From HGM13006 sp964527315 (GTDB lineage Bacteria; Bacillota; Clostridia; Oscillospirales; Oscillospiraceae): 37,391 nucleotides of DNA. The notes under the pieces are model-generated. The model searched no databases, was not told the DNA's origin, and saw only the letters and a program-made list of their open reading frames with translations. Shown here piece after piece: positions 16,257 to 23,453 of this stretch. How positions within the stretch are numbered: position 1 is the first letter of the stretch; each line of letters begins with the position of its first letter. The DNA is taken from assembly GCA_964527315.1 (NCBI GenBank), contig CAZGOQ010000007.1:1-37391 (forward strand), read 5' to 3'. The position numbers were made by a program, and so were the translations under genes.

Positions 16257-16287
16257 ACTATACGGACAAACCTTGAGCCTTTTCAAG
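16257..16287 (-). promoter_or_regulatory. Promoter and palindrome of the NTF2/flavoprotein operon
   Basis: On the minus strand, TTGAAA (complement of 16281-16286) and TATAGT (complement of 16257-16262) are 18 nt apart. The -35 box overlaps the inverted repeat CTTGA-N6-TCAAG (16272-16287), a candidate operator. Confidence 0.5.
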
Positions 16288-16423
16288 TATCATTTTCGAA
16301 CATGAGGATTCACTTTTTGTGATATGTCTGCGTCCCCGGTCGAAAAACATTGGCAATTCAACCAGAAGCAATGGCTGAAATTCCCGTTTTCCCCGTCATT
16401 CCCCCAAAATCCGAACCAAGCGC

Positions 16424-16452
16424 TTGACAGAAACATGGGGTCGTGATACCAT
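16424..16452 (+). promoter_or_regulatory. Promoter of the lysine-riboswitch transporter operon
   Basis: A consensus TTGACA (16424-16429) is followed after 17 nt by TACCAT (16447-16452). Transcription would start near 16459, just before the riboswitch P1 stem. Confidence 0.7.
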
Positions 16453-16467
16453 ATTATTAAAATCAAC

Positions 16468-16631
16468 AGCTATAGAGGCGCGGAGATTATCAGTAGCTTT
16501 GGGCAAGGGCAGGTACCCGTCCAGAGGGAAAGGGAGATTCGCCGAAGGGCCGTGGGCATACCTGTGCAGCGGTTACCTGGGCCGTCAGAGAATATCTGGC
16601 GGACTGCCACGATCGTGGAGCGCTATGGGCT
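16468..16631 (+). promoter_or_regulatory. Lysine riboswitch (L-box)
   Basis: The leader contains the L-box landmarks in order: AGAGGCGCGGA (from 16474), ATCAGTAG (16490-16497), a GGGAGATTCGCCGAAGG block (from ~16530), CTGGGCCGTCAGAG, a GGCGGACTG block, and GTGGAGCGCTA (from ~16615). The P1 stem pairs AGCTATAG (16468-16475) with CTATGGGCT (16623-16631), with one bulged G. The length of ~164 nt fits the family. An intrinsic terminator follows at 16659, so lysine binding should stop transcription of the ABC transporter. This makes lysine the best candidate substrate of that transporter. Confidence 0.88.
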
Positions 16632-16658
16632 TGGCTTGACTGGACAAAATTGTGCAGC

Positions 16659-16699
16659 ATTCAGCTATGGACCATACTCCGTAGCTGAATTTTTATTTT
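16659..16699 (+). terminator. Regulated terminator of the lysine riboswitch
   Basis: The arms 16659-16670 and 16679-16690 form a 12-bp stem with one G-U and an 8-nt loop, followed by TTTTATTTT. The ribosome-binding site GGAGG begins directly after it. Confidence 0.88.
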
Positions 16700-16712
16700 G
16701 GAGGAATTGATC

Positions 16713-17636
16713 ATGAAAAAACTGCTTTCCTTGCTTCTGGCGACGGTCATGCTGCTGGGGATGACCGCCTGCGGCACATCAGGAGCGTCCAACGCCTCGA
16801 CGTCTCAGGCTTCCGAGCCGGTTTCTTCCGGAGAAGCGGCGTCGTCCGCAGGAGAAACTGCGGCAATTCCGGGTCTGGAGGACGGTGTGCTCACTATCGC
16901 CATGGAATGCGCCTATGCCCCCTATAACTGGGCGCAGAATGATGACAGCAACGGCGCGGTTCCCATCAAAGACAGCAGCCAGTTTGCTAACGGCTACGAT
17001 GTGATGATCGCCAGGAAGATCTGTGAAGCCAACGGCTGGGAGCTGGAGATCGTCCAGTCCGACTGGGACTCCTTGGTCCCTGGCGTGCAGACTGGCACCT
17101 TTGACGCGGTCATCGCGGGCCAGTCCATGACGGCGGAGCGCTCTGAGCAGGTGGACTTTGCCGGCCCCTACTTCTACGCATCCATCGTCTGTGTGACTAC
17201 CAAGGACAGCCCCTATGCTTCCGCCAAGGGCTTGAGCGATCTCGCCGGCGGTAGCTGCACCGCGCAGATTGCAACCATCTGGTATAACGATATGCTCCCC
17301 CAGATCAAGGACGCAAATATTCAGACTGCTGCGGAAACCGCCCCCGCCATGCTGATGGCGCTGGAGACCGGTATGGTGGACTTTGTCTGCACCGATATGC
17401 CTACGGCGCAGGGCGCTGTGGCCGCTTATGACGATATGGTCCTGCTGGATTTTACAGGCAGCGAGGATAACTTTGAGGCGGACGAGGGCGAGATCAACAT
17501 CGGCATCTCTGTCCAGAAGGGAAACACCGCCCTCAAGGATGCCATTGACGCCGTGCTCTCCGCCATGACGGTAGACGACTTCAATAACCTCATGACGGAA
17601 GCGATCTCGGTTCAGCCCCTGAGTGAAGAAGAATAA
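16713..17636 (+). CDS. Amino-acid ABC transporter substrate-binding lipoprotein (probably lysine)
   Basis: This is a 307-aa family-3 periplasmic-binding-type protein. A signal peptide with a lipobox ends at GMTAC, followed by a Ser/Ala-rich linker that tethers the protein to the membrane outer face. The solute-binding domain begins near residue 56 with LTIAMECAYAPYNW. It shows GYDVMIARKICEANG, SDWDSLVPGVQTGTFDAVIAGQSMT and ERSEQVDFAGPYF, the standard order of polar amino-acid binding proteins. The ATG at 16713 has GGAGGA 7 nt upstream. It is first in an operon with a permease and an ATPase. The lysine riboswitch in the leader implies lysine or a close basic amino acid as substrate; the protein alone would not settle this. 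Confidence 0.9.
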   Translation: MKKLLSLLLATVMLLGMTACGTSGASNASTSQASEPVSSGEAASSAGETAAIPGLEDGVLTIAMECAYAPYNWAQNDDSNGAVPIKDSSQFANGYDVMIARKICEANGWELEIVQSDWDSLVPGVQTGTFDAVIAGQSMTAERSEQVDFAGPYFYASIVCVTTKDSPYASAKGLSDLAGGSCTAQIATIWYNDMLPQIKDANIQTAAETAPAMLMALETGMVDFVCTDMPTAQGAVAAYDDMVLLDFTGSEDNFEADEGEINIGISVQKGNTALKDAIDAVLSAMTVDDFNNLMTEAISVQPLSEEE

Positions 17637-17649
17637 GAATACGGATCAA

Positions 17650-17691
17650 CCAAAGTTATGGGCTCCCAGCGGGCCCATAACTCTTTGGCTT
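17650..17691 (+). terminator. Intercistronic hairpin between binding-protein and permease genes
   Basis: AGTTATGGGC (17654-17663) pairs with GCCCATAACT (17673-17682), extended by CCAAAG/CTTTGG-type flanks and followed by GGCTTTTTG. It is probably a leaky terminator or RNA-stabilising stem that favours the binding protein over the membrane components. Confidence 0.65.
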
Positions 17692-17713
17692 TTTGAAAGG
17701 AGGCGCATCCGTC

Positions 17714-18562
17714 ATGGAGATCTTCTCCCAATTAGGGCAGGACATTGTAAAACTCTGGAATGGATACGGCGCGGCATATCTGGAGGGTGTGCGCAATACG
17801 CTGGTGCTGGCATTGGTAGCCACGGTCATCGGCTGCCTGATCGGATTGCTCTGCGGCATACTCAATACGATCCCTTATACAAGGGATGACCCGATGCCCA
17901 AGCGTTTCCTTCTGCGGCTGGTTCGGATTCTGGTGCGGGTCTATGTCGAGGTGTTCCGCGGTACGCCTATGGTGCTTCAGGCGGTGTTTATCTACTATGG
18001 TCTGCCGTACTTTACAAATAACGCGGTGAAATTCAGCAGTGTGTGGCTGGCATCCATTGTGGTGGTTTCCATCAATACCGGCGCATACATGGCGGAATCG
18101 GTGCGGGGCGGTATTATTTCTATTGACCCCGGTCAGACAGAGGCCGCCAAAGCTATTGGCATGACTCATTTTAAGACCATGGTCAATGTGATCCTGCCCC
18201 AGGCCGTTCGCAACATTATTCCCCAAATCGGCAACAACTTTATTATCAACGTGAAGGACACCTCGGTGATGTTCATTATTTCCTTCACCGAGTTCTTCTC
18301 CGTTCATCGCACAGCGGTGGGCGCGACCTATCTCTATTTCCCCTCTGCGGCCATTGAAATGGCCGGATACCTCACCATGACCCTGATCGCGTCCTTCCTG
18401 CTCCGGCGGGTGGAAAAGCGCATGGATGGCGCGGACAGCTATGAACTGGTGCAGACGGATCCGCTGACGCCCACAGCCGGAACCTATACCCACCCTGAAA
18501 AGGGCAGCGGTTTTGAAGAGAGAAGCCCGGAGTATGAAGAAATGCAGGGAAGGGGGCGGTGA
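17714..18562 (+). CDS. Amino-acid ABC transporter permease
   Basis: This is a 282-aa HisM/GlnP-type inner-membrane subunit. An N-terminal segment, YLEGVRNTLVLALVATVIGC, is the usual first helix of the family. The family-specific RGTPMVLQAVFIYYGLP and the coupling-helix EAA-like segment TEAAKAIGMTHFKTMVNVILPQA follow. There are about five transmembrane helices, and the C-terminal ~45 residues are hydrophilic. The ATG at 17714 is used because AAAGGAGG (from 17696) gives ~10-nt spacing; the earlier in-frame start at 17693 precedes that site. The next gene begins one base after the stop. It forms the channel of the transporter under lysine-riboswitch control. Confidence 0.93.
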   Translation: MEIFSQLGQDIVKLWNGYGAAYLEGVRNTLVLALVATVIGCLIGLLCGILNTIPYTRDDPMPKRFLLRLVRILVRVYVEVFRGTPMVLQAVFIYYGLPYFTNNAVKFSSVWLASIVVVSINTGAYMAESVRGGIISIDPGQTEAAKAIGMTHFKTMVNVILPQAVRNIIPQIGNNFIINVKDTSVMFIISFTEFFSVHRTAVGATYLYFPSAAIEMAGYLTMTLIASFLLRRVEKRMDGADSYELVQTDPLTPTAGTYTHPEKGSGFEERSPEYEEMQGRGR

Positions 18563-18563
18563 T

Positions 18564-19319
18564 ATGGAAGAAATGATTTTAGAGGTCAGGCATCTGTCCA
18601 AGGCCTTTGGAGCCAATGTGGTGCTGCGGGACATTGATTTTACCGTCTCCAAGGGAGACGTGACCTGTATCATCGGCGCTTCCGGTTCCGGAAAGTCTAC
18701 CCTTTTGCGCTGCATCAATCTTCTGGAGACGCCCACCAGCGGTGATGTGCTGTTCCACGAAGAGAAGGTCAATGGCGGGAAAATCAAAGCCAGCCAGTAC
18801 CGGACAAAGGTGGGCATGGTATTTCAGTCCTTTAATCTCTTTGACAATATGACAGTGCTGGAGAACTGCATGGTAGGCCAGACGAAGGTGTTGGGAAAGA
18901 AAAAGAAAGAAGCCAGAGAAAACGCCATGAAGTATCTCGAAAAGGTGGGCATGGCGCCTTATATCAATGCCCGGCCCCGGCAGATCTCCGGCGGCCAGAA
19001 ACAGCGGGTAGCCATTGCCCGCGCACTGGCTATGGAGCCGGAACTGCTGCTCTTTGACGGGCCGACTTCGGCGCTGGACCCGGAGATGGTGGNNNNNNNN
19101 NNGGTGGGCGAGGTACTGGCGGTCATGCGGGCTCTGGCGGAAGAGGGCATGACGATGATCGTTGTGACCCATGAAATGGCCTTTGCCCGGGACGTCAGCA
19201 ACCATGTGGTATTCATGTCGGAAGGCGTGATCCGCGAGGAGGGTGACCCCCGGCAGGTATTTGGAAATCCCAGGCAGGAGCGAACCAGAGAATTTTTGAG
19301 CCGCTTTTTGAACAGCTGA
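18564..19319 (+). CDS. Amino-acid ABC transporter ATPase, interrupted by a scaffold gap
   Basis: This is a 251-codon frame as sequenced, about 246 if the gap is closed. Walker A is GASGSGKST, the signature is ISGGQKQRVAIARA and the switch His is in VVTHEMAF, as in HisP/GlnQ ATPases. Two oddities lie close together. Walker B reads LLLFDGPTSALDP, so the catalytic Glu is Gly (codon GGG at 19059-19061). Ten N (19093-19102) sit in the D-loop region. The flanks both carry GGTGG; merging them removes 15 bases and restores DPEMVGEVLAVM, the family sequence, in frame. The gene is therefore probably intact, and the Glu-to-Gly change may be a contig-end error. The ATG at 18564 follows the permease TGA by one base. 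Confidence 0.9.
   Translation: MEEMILEVRHLSKAFGANVVLRDIDFTVSKGDVTCIIGASGSGKSTLLRCINLLETPTSGDVLFHEEKVNGGKIKASQYRTKVGMVFQSFNLFDNMTVLENCMVGQTKVLGKKKKEARENAMKYLEKVGMAPYINARPRQISGGQKQRVAIARALAMEPELLLFDGPTSALDPEMVXXXXVGEVLAVMRALAEEGMTMIVVTHEMAFARDVSNHVVFMSEGVIREEGDPRQVFGNPRQERTREFLSRFLNS
19093..19102. other. Assembly gap of ten N, likely spurious
   Basis: GGTGG at 19088-19092 and GGTGG at 19103-19107 are most simply the same five bases at two overlapping contig ends. Collapsing them gives the canonical ABC ATPase sequence with no missing codon. Confidence 0.85.
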
Positions 19320-19326
19320 ATCTAAG

Positions 19327-19363
19327 GAACCCGCTGCGGAAAGGCGCCGCAGCGGGTTCTTTT
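19327..19363 (+). terminator. Terminator of the lysine transporter operon
   Basis: GAACCCGCTGCGG (19327-19339) pairs perfectly with 19347-19359 (13 bp, 7-nt loop), followed by TTTTC. Confidence 0.88.
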
Positions 19364-19364
19364 C

Positions 19365-19612
19365 AGGCGTGCAGACCTGAAACGTATGTAAAATAAGTAA
19401 AGGAGTATTTTTATGGAAGGGTAAATGTCTTAATTGAAAATCAGTTTGATGGTTCGCCTCCGTTTCTTCCCCAAGGCGGACTGTCGGCATATTCGAGGAT
19501 ATTTCCCCGACAATCAGGATACCGCCTTCGGTTAATCTGATTATAGGATATGGGAAATTTATGAACGGCGCATGAACGAAGGGAAAACAAATTATAAAGG
19601 TTGTTGAAAACA
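19365..19612. other. Intergenic region with a nested inverted repeat, no gene seen
   Basis: No credible coding frame is present. The only ribosome-site/ATG pair (ATG at ~19413) opens a three-codon frame. A nested inverted repeat lies at 19473-19528: AAGGCGG/CCGCCTT outside and TGTCGG/CCGACA inside. AATCAG recurs in both orientations around it. It could be a small RNA or the 3' end of the Crp-type transcript; the function is unknown. Confidence 0.4.
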
Positions 19613-20254
19613 TTACGATACCGTGCGGAGGCCGACGGCATCCGTGATCGCAATGACTCCATATCCGGTTTTTACATAGCCCTCTTTCGAAAAATCCCCT
19701 AAAATCCGGCTGACCGTCACCCGGCTGACCCCCAGAGCGGCAGCCAGATCCTCATGGGTCACATGGATTTTTTTCGGAAAAGCCGGATGATTGAGCAGAA
19801 GATTTGCCAGCCGCTGCTTAGCGGAGAGAAAACTCATGGTGTCCACATGACCGCTGAGCAACCGGACGGTTCGTGCAAGATAGGTAATCACAGCGGAAGC
19901 CAGGGACGGATGTTGGTGAAACAGGGCCTGCACGGTGCTGTGATCCAGACGGATGATTTCGCAGCCTGTTTGGGCAGTGGCGGTAGAAACCCGTGGCATC
20001 CGGTCGAAAAAGGAGGCCTCTCCAAAGATGCTGCCCGCCTGATAAGTGGTCAGAAGCCGTTCTACCCCCTTATCGGACGCCATAGAAGTGCGAACAGTGC
20101 CGGATACCAGACAGTAAAGATATTCCGGCTCCTGCCCCTGAAGATAAATGAGTTGTCCCTTCTGGTATTTGATTGGAAGTCCGGCGGAAAAAAAGGGGGT
20201 GAACAGAGAGCGGGAGAGACCTGATTCCGGGGAGGAAAAACTGTCATAGTACAT
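19613..20254 (-). CDS. Crp/Fnr family transcriptional regulator
   Basis: This is a 213-aa protein. An N-terminal cyclic-nucleotide-type beta-roll spans about residues 20-130 (KGQLIYLQGQEPEYLYCLVSG, GSIFGEASFFDRMPRVSTATA). A long dimerisation helix and a C-terminal winged helix with the recognition helix GVSRVTVSRILGDF follow. There is no Cys cluster of the FNR [4Fe-4S] type, so the effector is a small molecule or unknown. The ATG at 20254 is chosen because GGAGG lies 8 nt upstream; longer starts reach into the promoter. The gene is divergent from leuCDB, with a perfect TGTAA-N6-TTACA site between them, so self-control and control of leucine synthesis are likely. Confidence 0.9.
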   Translation of the reverse strand: MYYDSFSSPESGLSRSLFTPFFSAGLPIKYQKGQLIYLQGQEPEYLYCLVSGTVRTSMASDKGVERLLTTYQAGSIFGEASFFDRMPRVSTATAQTGCEIIRLDHSTVQALFHQHPSLASAVITYLARTVRLLSGHVDTMSFLSAKQRLANLLLNHPAFPKKIHVTHEDLAAALGVSRVTVSRILGDFSKEGYVKTGYGVIAITDAVGLRTVS

Positions 20255-20284
20255 GAGAAGCGCCTCCAAAAATTTTCTGCTGTA

Positions 20285-20314
20285 ATTGTAACATACTTTA
20301 CATTCTTTCTGCAA
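20285..20314 (-). promoter_or_regulatory. Promoter of the Crp/Fnr-type gene
   Basis: On the minus strand, TTGCAG (complement of 20309-20314) and TACAAT (complement of 20285-20290) are separated by 18 nt. The Crp-type palindrome 20287-20302 covers part of the -10 and the spacer, as expected for autorepression. Confidence 0.6.
20287..20302. promoter_or_regulatory. Crp/Fnr-type operator TGTAA-N6-TTACA
   Basis: This is a perfect 5-bp inverted repeat with the 6-nt spacing typical of CRP sites (TGTGA-N6-TCACA). For leuC, a CATAAT -10 (20324-20329) with no good -35 predicts a start near 20336. That places the site centre at about -41.5, the class II activator position. Confidence 0.6.
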
Positions 20315-20360
20315 GACTTGTGTCATAATGTGGACAAATCAATGAATTGGAGGGATCAAA

Positions 20361-21620
20361 ATGGGTATGACCATGACACAAAAAATATTAGCGGCCCACG
20401 CAGGAAAGGCGTCTGTCGCAGCGGGAGAATTGATTGAAGCCAGGCTGGATCTGGTGTTGGGCAACGACGTGACGACGCCTGTGGCGATCACGGAGTTTGA
20501 AAACGCCGGGTTTACCAAGGTCTTTGACAGAGACAAGATCGCCATTGTGCTCGATCACTTTACCCCCTGCAAGGATATCAATGCGGCAAAACTGAGTCTA
20601 CAGGCCCGGAATTTTGCAAAAAAACACCAGATCACCAACTTCTTTGACGTCGGCGCCATGGGCATTGAGCATGCGCTGTTGCCGGAAAAGGGATTGATTG
20701 CCGCCGGTGAGTGCTGTATCGGCGCGGATTCTCACACCTGTACCTACGGCGCTCTGGGCGCATTTTCTACCGGCATCGGCTCCACAGATATGTGCGCCGG
20801 TATGGCTTCGGGACGGGCCTGGTTCAAGGTGCCCGCCGCCATTCAGTTTTATCTGACCGGAACGCTTCAGCCTTGGGTTTCCGGAAAGGATGTGATTCTG
20901 CACATCATCGGTAGAATCGGCGTGGACGGCGCATTGTACAAATCCATGGAATTTGCGGGGCCGGGTGTGGCGGCGCTCTCGATGGATGACCGATTCACCA
21001 TTGCCAACATGGCCATTGAAGCCGGCGCGAAAAACGGTATTTTCCCGGTGGATGAAAAGACCGAGGAATATATGAAGGGAAGGGTCGACCGCCCGTGGAG
21101 CGCCTATGAGGCGGATCCGGACGCAGAGTATGAGCAGGTCATTGAGATCGACCTTTCGACGATCGAGCCGACGGTATCGCTGCCCCATCTGCCCAGCAAT
21201 ACAAAAACCGTTAAAGAGGTTGCCGGAATGGAAATTCATCAGTGCGTCATCGGCTCCTGTACCAATGGCCGTATTTCCGACCTGCGGGTCGCGGCCAAAG
21301 TCATGGAGGGAAAGAAAATCGCCCCAAATGTGCGCTGCATTGTCATTCCTGCCACGCAGGCGGTTTATCTGCAGGCCGTGAAGGAAGGACTGGTGGAGAC
21401 CTTCATTGCAGCCGGCGCTGTGGTGTCTACCCCCACTTGCGGGCCCTGTCTGGGCGGACATATGGGCGTGCTCTATGAAGGGGAGCGGGCCATTTCCACT
21501 ACCAACCGGAATTTTGTCGGCCGCATGGGCCATGTAAAAAGTGAGGTTGTGCTGGCCTCCCCGGCAGTGGCGGCGGCATCGGCGGTCAAGGGCAGCATCT
21601 GTGCCCCGGATGCGCTGTAA
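20361..21620 (+). CDS. leuC: 3-isopropylmalate dehydratase large subunit
   Basis: This 419-aa aconitase-superfamily subunit isomerises 2-isopropylmalate to 3-isopropylmalate in leucine synthesis, together with LeuD. The [4Fe-4S] ligands are C300 (GSCTNGR) and C360/C363 (PTCGPCLGG). Other family blocks are LDHFTPCKDI, GADSHTCTYGALGAFSTGIGSTD and the C-terminal NRNFVGRMGH. The ~420-aa length marks the shorter archaeal/clostridial LeuC type rather than the ~470-aa enterobacterial one. GGAGGG lies 6 nt before the ATG at 20361; the ATG at 20367 is an alternative. It is first in a leuCDB operon and probably controlled by the divergent Crp-type regulator. Confidence 0.95.
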   Translation: MGMTMTQKILAAHAGKASVAAGELIEARLDLVLGNDVTTPVAITEFENAGFTKVFDRDKIAIVLDHFTPCKDINAAKLSLQARNFAKKHQITNFFDVGAMGIEHALLPEKGLIAAGECCIGADSHTCTYGALGAFSTGIGSTDMCAGMASGRAWFKVPAAIQFYLTGTLQPWVSGKDVILHIIGRIGVDGALYKSMEFAGPGVAALSMDDRFTIANMAIEAGAKNGIFPVDEKTEEYMKGRVDRPWSAYEADPDAEYEQVIEIDLSTIEPTVSLPHLPSNTKTVKEVAGMEIHQCVIGSCTNGRISDLRVAAKVMEGKKIAPNVRCIVIPATQAVYLQAVKEGLVETFIAAGAVVSTPTCGPCLGGHMGVLYEGERAISTTNRNFVGRMGHVKSEVVLASPAVAAASAVKGSICAPDAL

Positions 21621-21637
21621 GAAAGGGGGATTTCTGT

Positions 21638-22135
21638 ATGAAACTTTCAGGAAATATACACAAGTACGGCTCCAATGTGGACACCGACGTCATCATCCCG
21701 GCCCGCTATCTCAATGAGCCGGATCATGCCGCACTGGCGTCTCATTGTATGGAGGACATTGACAAGGATTTTGCAAAAAAGGTGCGGCAGGGCGATATTA
21801 TGGTGGCAGATTGGAATTTTGGCTGCGGTTCTTCCAGAGAACATGCGCCCATCGCCATCAAGGCCAGCGGTATCTCTCTGGTCATCGCATCCAGCTTTGC
21901 CCGGATTTTTTACCGAAACTGTATCAACATCGGTCTGCCGATCATGGAGTGCCCAGAGGCTGCGTCCGGAATCCAGGCAGGGGACAAGGTCAGCGTAGAC
22001 CTGGAAACCGGAGAGATCGTCAACGAGACCAGAGGCGAGACATATCATGCCGCCGCGTTCCCGGCATTCATTCAGGGCATCATTGAAGCCGGCGGACTTC
22101 TGAAATCGCTGAAAACCCGTGGACTGGCAGAATAA
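21638..22135 (+). CDS. leuD: 3-isopropylmalate dehydratase small subunit
   Basis: This 165-aa swivelling-domain partner of LeuC starts MKLSGNIHKYGSNVDTDVIIPARYLN and carries the substrate-binding GSSREHAPIAIKASGIS motif. It is the compact LeuD form that pairs with ~420-aa LeuC proteins. It starts 17 nt after leuC with AAAGGGGG upstream and is followed after 12 nt by leuB. Confidence 0.96.
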   Translation: MKLSGNIHKYGSNVDTDVIIPARYLNEPDHAALASHCMEDIDKDFAKKVRQGDIMVADWNFGCGSSREHAPIAIKASGISLVIASSFARIFYRNCINIGLPIMECPEAASGIQAGDKVSVDLETGEIVNETRGETYHAAAFPAFIQGIIEAGGLLKSLKTRGLAE

Positions 22136-22147
22136 GGAGGGCGAAGC

Positions 22148-23218
22148 ATGGATTATAAAATTGCGCTGATCCGGGGCGATGGCATTGGCCCCGAGGTAGT
22201 GGGCGAAGCGGTCAAAGTTCTTGATCGAATCGGAGAAAAATTTGGCCACACCTTTACCTATACCGACGTACTGCTGGGAGGCTGCGCCATCGACGCCTGC
22301 GGAACGCCTTTCCCGGAGGATACCGAGGGAAAGTGCAAGGCCTGCGACGCGGTGCTGCTGGGGGCGGTGGGCGGACCCAAGTGGGATTCCTGCCCGGCGA
22401 ATATCCGCCCGGAAAAGGGCCTTTTGGCTATCCGTAAGGCACTGGGCCTGTATGCCAATTTGCGGCCTGCCACGCTGCGGCCCGCGCTGGCGGAAGCGTC
22501 TCCCCTGAAAAAGGAGACGGTAGATAAGGGCATCGACCTGATGATGGTGCGGGAACTGACCGGCGGCATTTACTTCGGTAAGCGTGACCGCTATGATACC
22601 TCGGATCGGGGTGTGGAGTGTACCGACCTGATGGCTTATTCCCAGAAGGAGATCGAGCGGATTGGCAGACGTGCGTTTGAACTGGCCCGGCTCCGCCGAA
22701 AAAAAGTCACCTCTGTGGACAAGGCCAACGTACTGGAAACCTCCCGCCTTTGGCGAAGCGTCATGCACCGGCTCAGTGAGGAATACCCGGATGTGGAGTA
22801 TTCCGATATGCTGGTGGACAACACTGCCATGCAGATCGTCCGGGATCCCAGCCAGTTTGATGTAGTGGTGACAGAAAATATGTTCGGCGATATTCTGTCC
22901 GACGAAGCGTCTATGGTGACAGGCTCTATCGGCCTTTTGCCTTCAGCCTCCATTGGCGATACGGCACCCGGCCTCTATGAGCCTATCCATGGCTCCGCCC
23001 CGGACATTGCCGGGCAGAACAGGGCCAATCCCATTGCGACAATTTTGTCTGTAGCGATGATGATGCGGTATTCCTTCGAACTTTCTGCGGAAGCCGACGC
23101 CATTGAACAGGCGGTGGATACGGTGCTGGCCGAGGGCTGGCGCACGCCGGATATTGCCAGAAATGGCCCCTCCATTGGAACCGTGGAAATGGGGCAAAGG
23201 ATTTGCGATAAAATTTAA
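22148..23218 (+). CDS. leuB: 3-isopropylmalate dehydrogenase
   Basis: This 356-aa NAD-dependent beta-decarboxylating dehydrogenase oxidises 3-isopropylmalate to 2-oxoisocaproate, which the ilvE product can transaminate to leucine. It shows RGDGIGPEVV at the N-terminus and LLGAVGGPKWD. The substrate-binding RELTGGIYFGKRDR is typical of LeuB rather than isocitrate dehydrogenase. The metal-binding DMLVDNTAMQIV and NMFGDILSDEASM and the cofactor loop PIHGSAPDIAGQNRANP follow. GGAGGGCGAAGC precedes the ATG. It is the last gene of leuCDB and is followed by a strong terminator. No leuA or ilvBCD lies nearby. Confidence 0.96.
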   Translation: MDYKIALIRGDGIGPEVVGEAVKVLDRIGEKFGHTFTYTDVLLGGCAIDACGTPFPEDTEGKCKACDAVLLGAVGGPKWDSCPANIRPEKGLLAIRKALGLYANLRPATLRPALAEASPLKKETVDKGIDLMMVRELTGGIYFGKRDRYDTSDRGVECTDLMAYSQKEIERIGRRAFELARLRRKKVTSVDKANVLETSRLWRSVMHRLSEEYPDVEYSDMLVDNTAMQIVRDPSQFDVVVTENMFGDILSDEASMVTGSIGLLPSASIGDTAPGLYEPIHGSAPDIAGQNRANPIATILSVAMMMRYSFELSAEADAIEQAVDTVLAEGWRTPDIARNGPSIGTVEMGQRICDKI

Positions 23219-23226
23219 ATTTGTGG

Positions 23227-23267
23227 GCGCGCTGCAAAATACGACTTTGCGGCGCGCTTCATTTTTG
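23227..23267 (+). terminator. Terminator of leuCDB
   Basis: GCGCGCTGCAAA (23227-23238) pairs with 23246-23257 (12 bp, one G-U), followed by TTCATTTTTG. On the minus strand its arms resemble the two ends of the dispersed repeat (CGCCGCAAA and TATTTTGCAGC). Confidence 0.85.
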
Positions 23268-23371
23268 ACAGACATATGAATTAAGCTTGATACAAAACTG
23301 CAAAAAATGCCGAAACAGACCGGGATTTTCCGGCTTATTTCCATGAAAACAGAAAAAAGAAAGAAATACTC

Positions 23372-23400
23372 TTGCATTTTGAAGCATGCTGCCATATAAT
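23372..23400 (+). promoter_or_regulatory. Promoter of the aminotransferase gene
   Basis: TTGCAT (23372-23377) and TATAAT (23395-23400) are separated by 17 nt. Confidence 0.75.
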
Positions 23401-23453
23401 GATGGCAAGAAAACGCAAGGAATATTTGGAGCGTGACAAAGGAGCGATTTTTC

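Noticed and set aside
19093..19102. Frameshift or pseudogene in the lysine transporter ATPase
   Set aside because: The frame stays open across the N run, and collapsing the duplicated flanks restores the family sequence.
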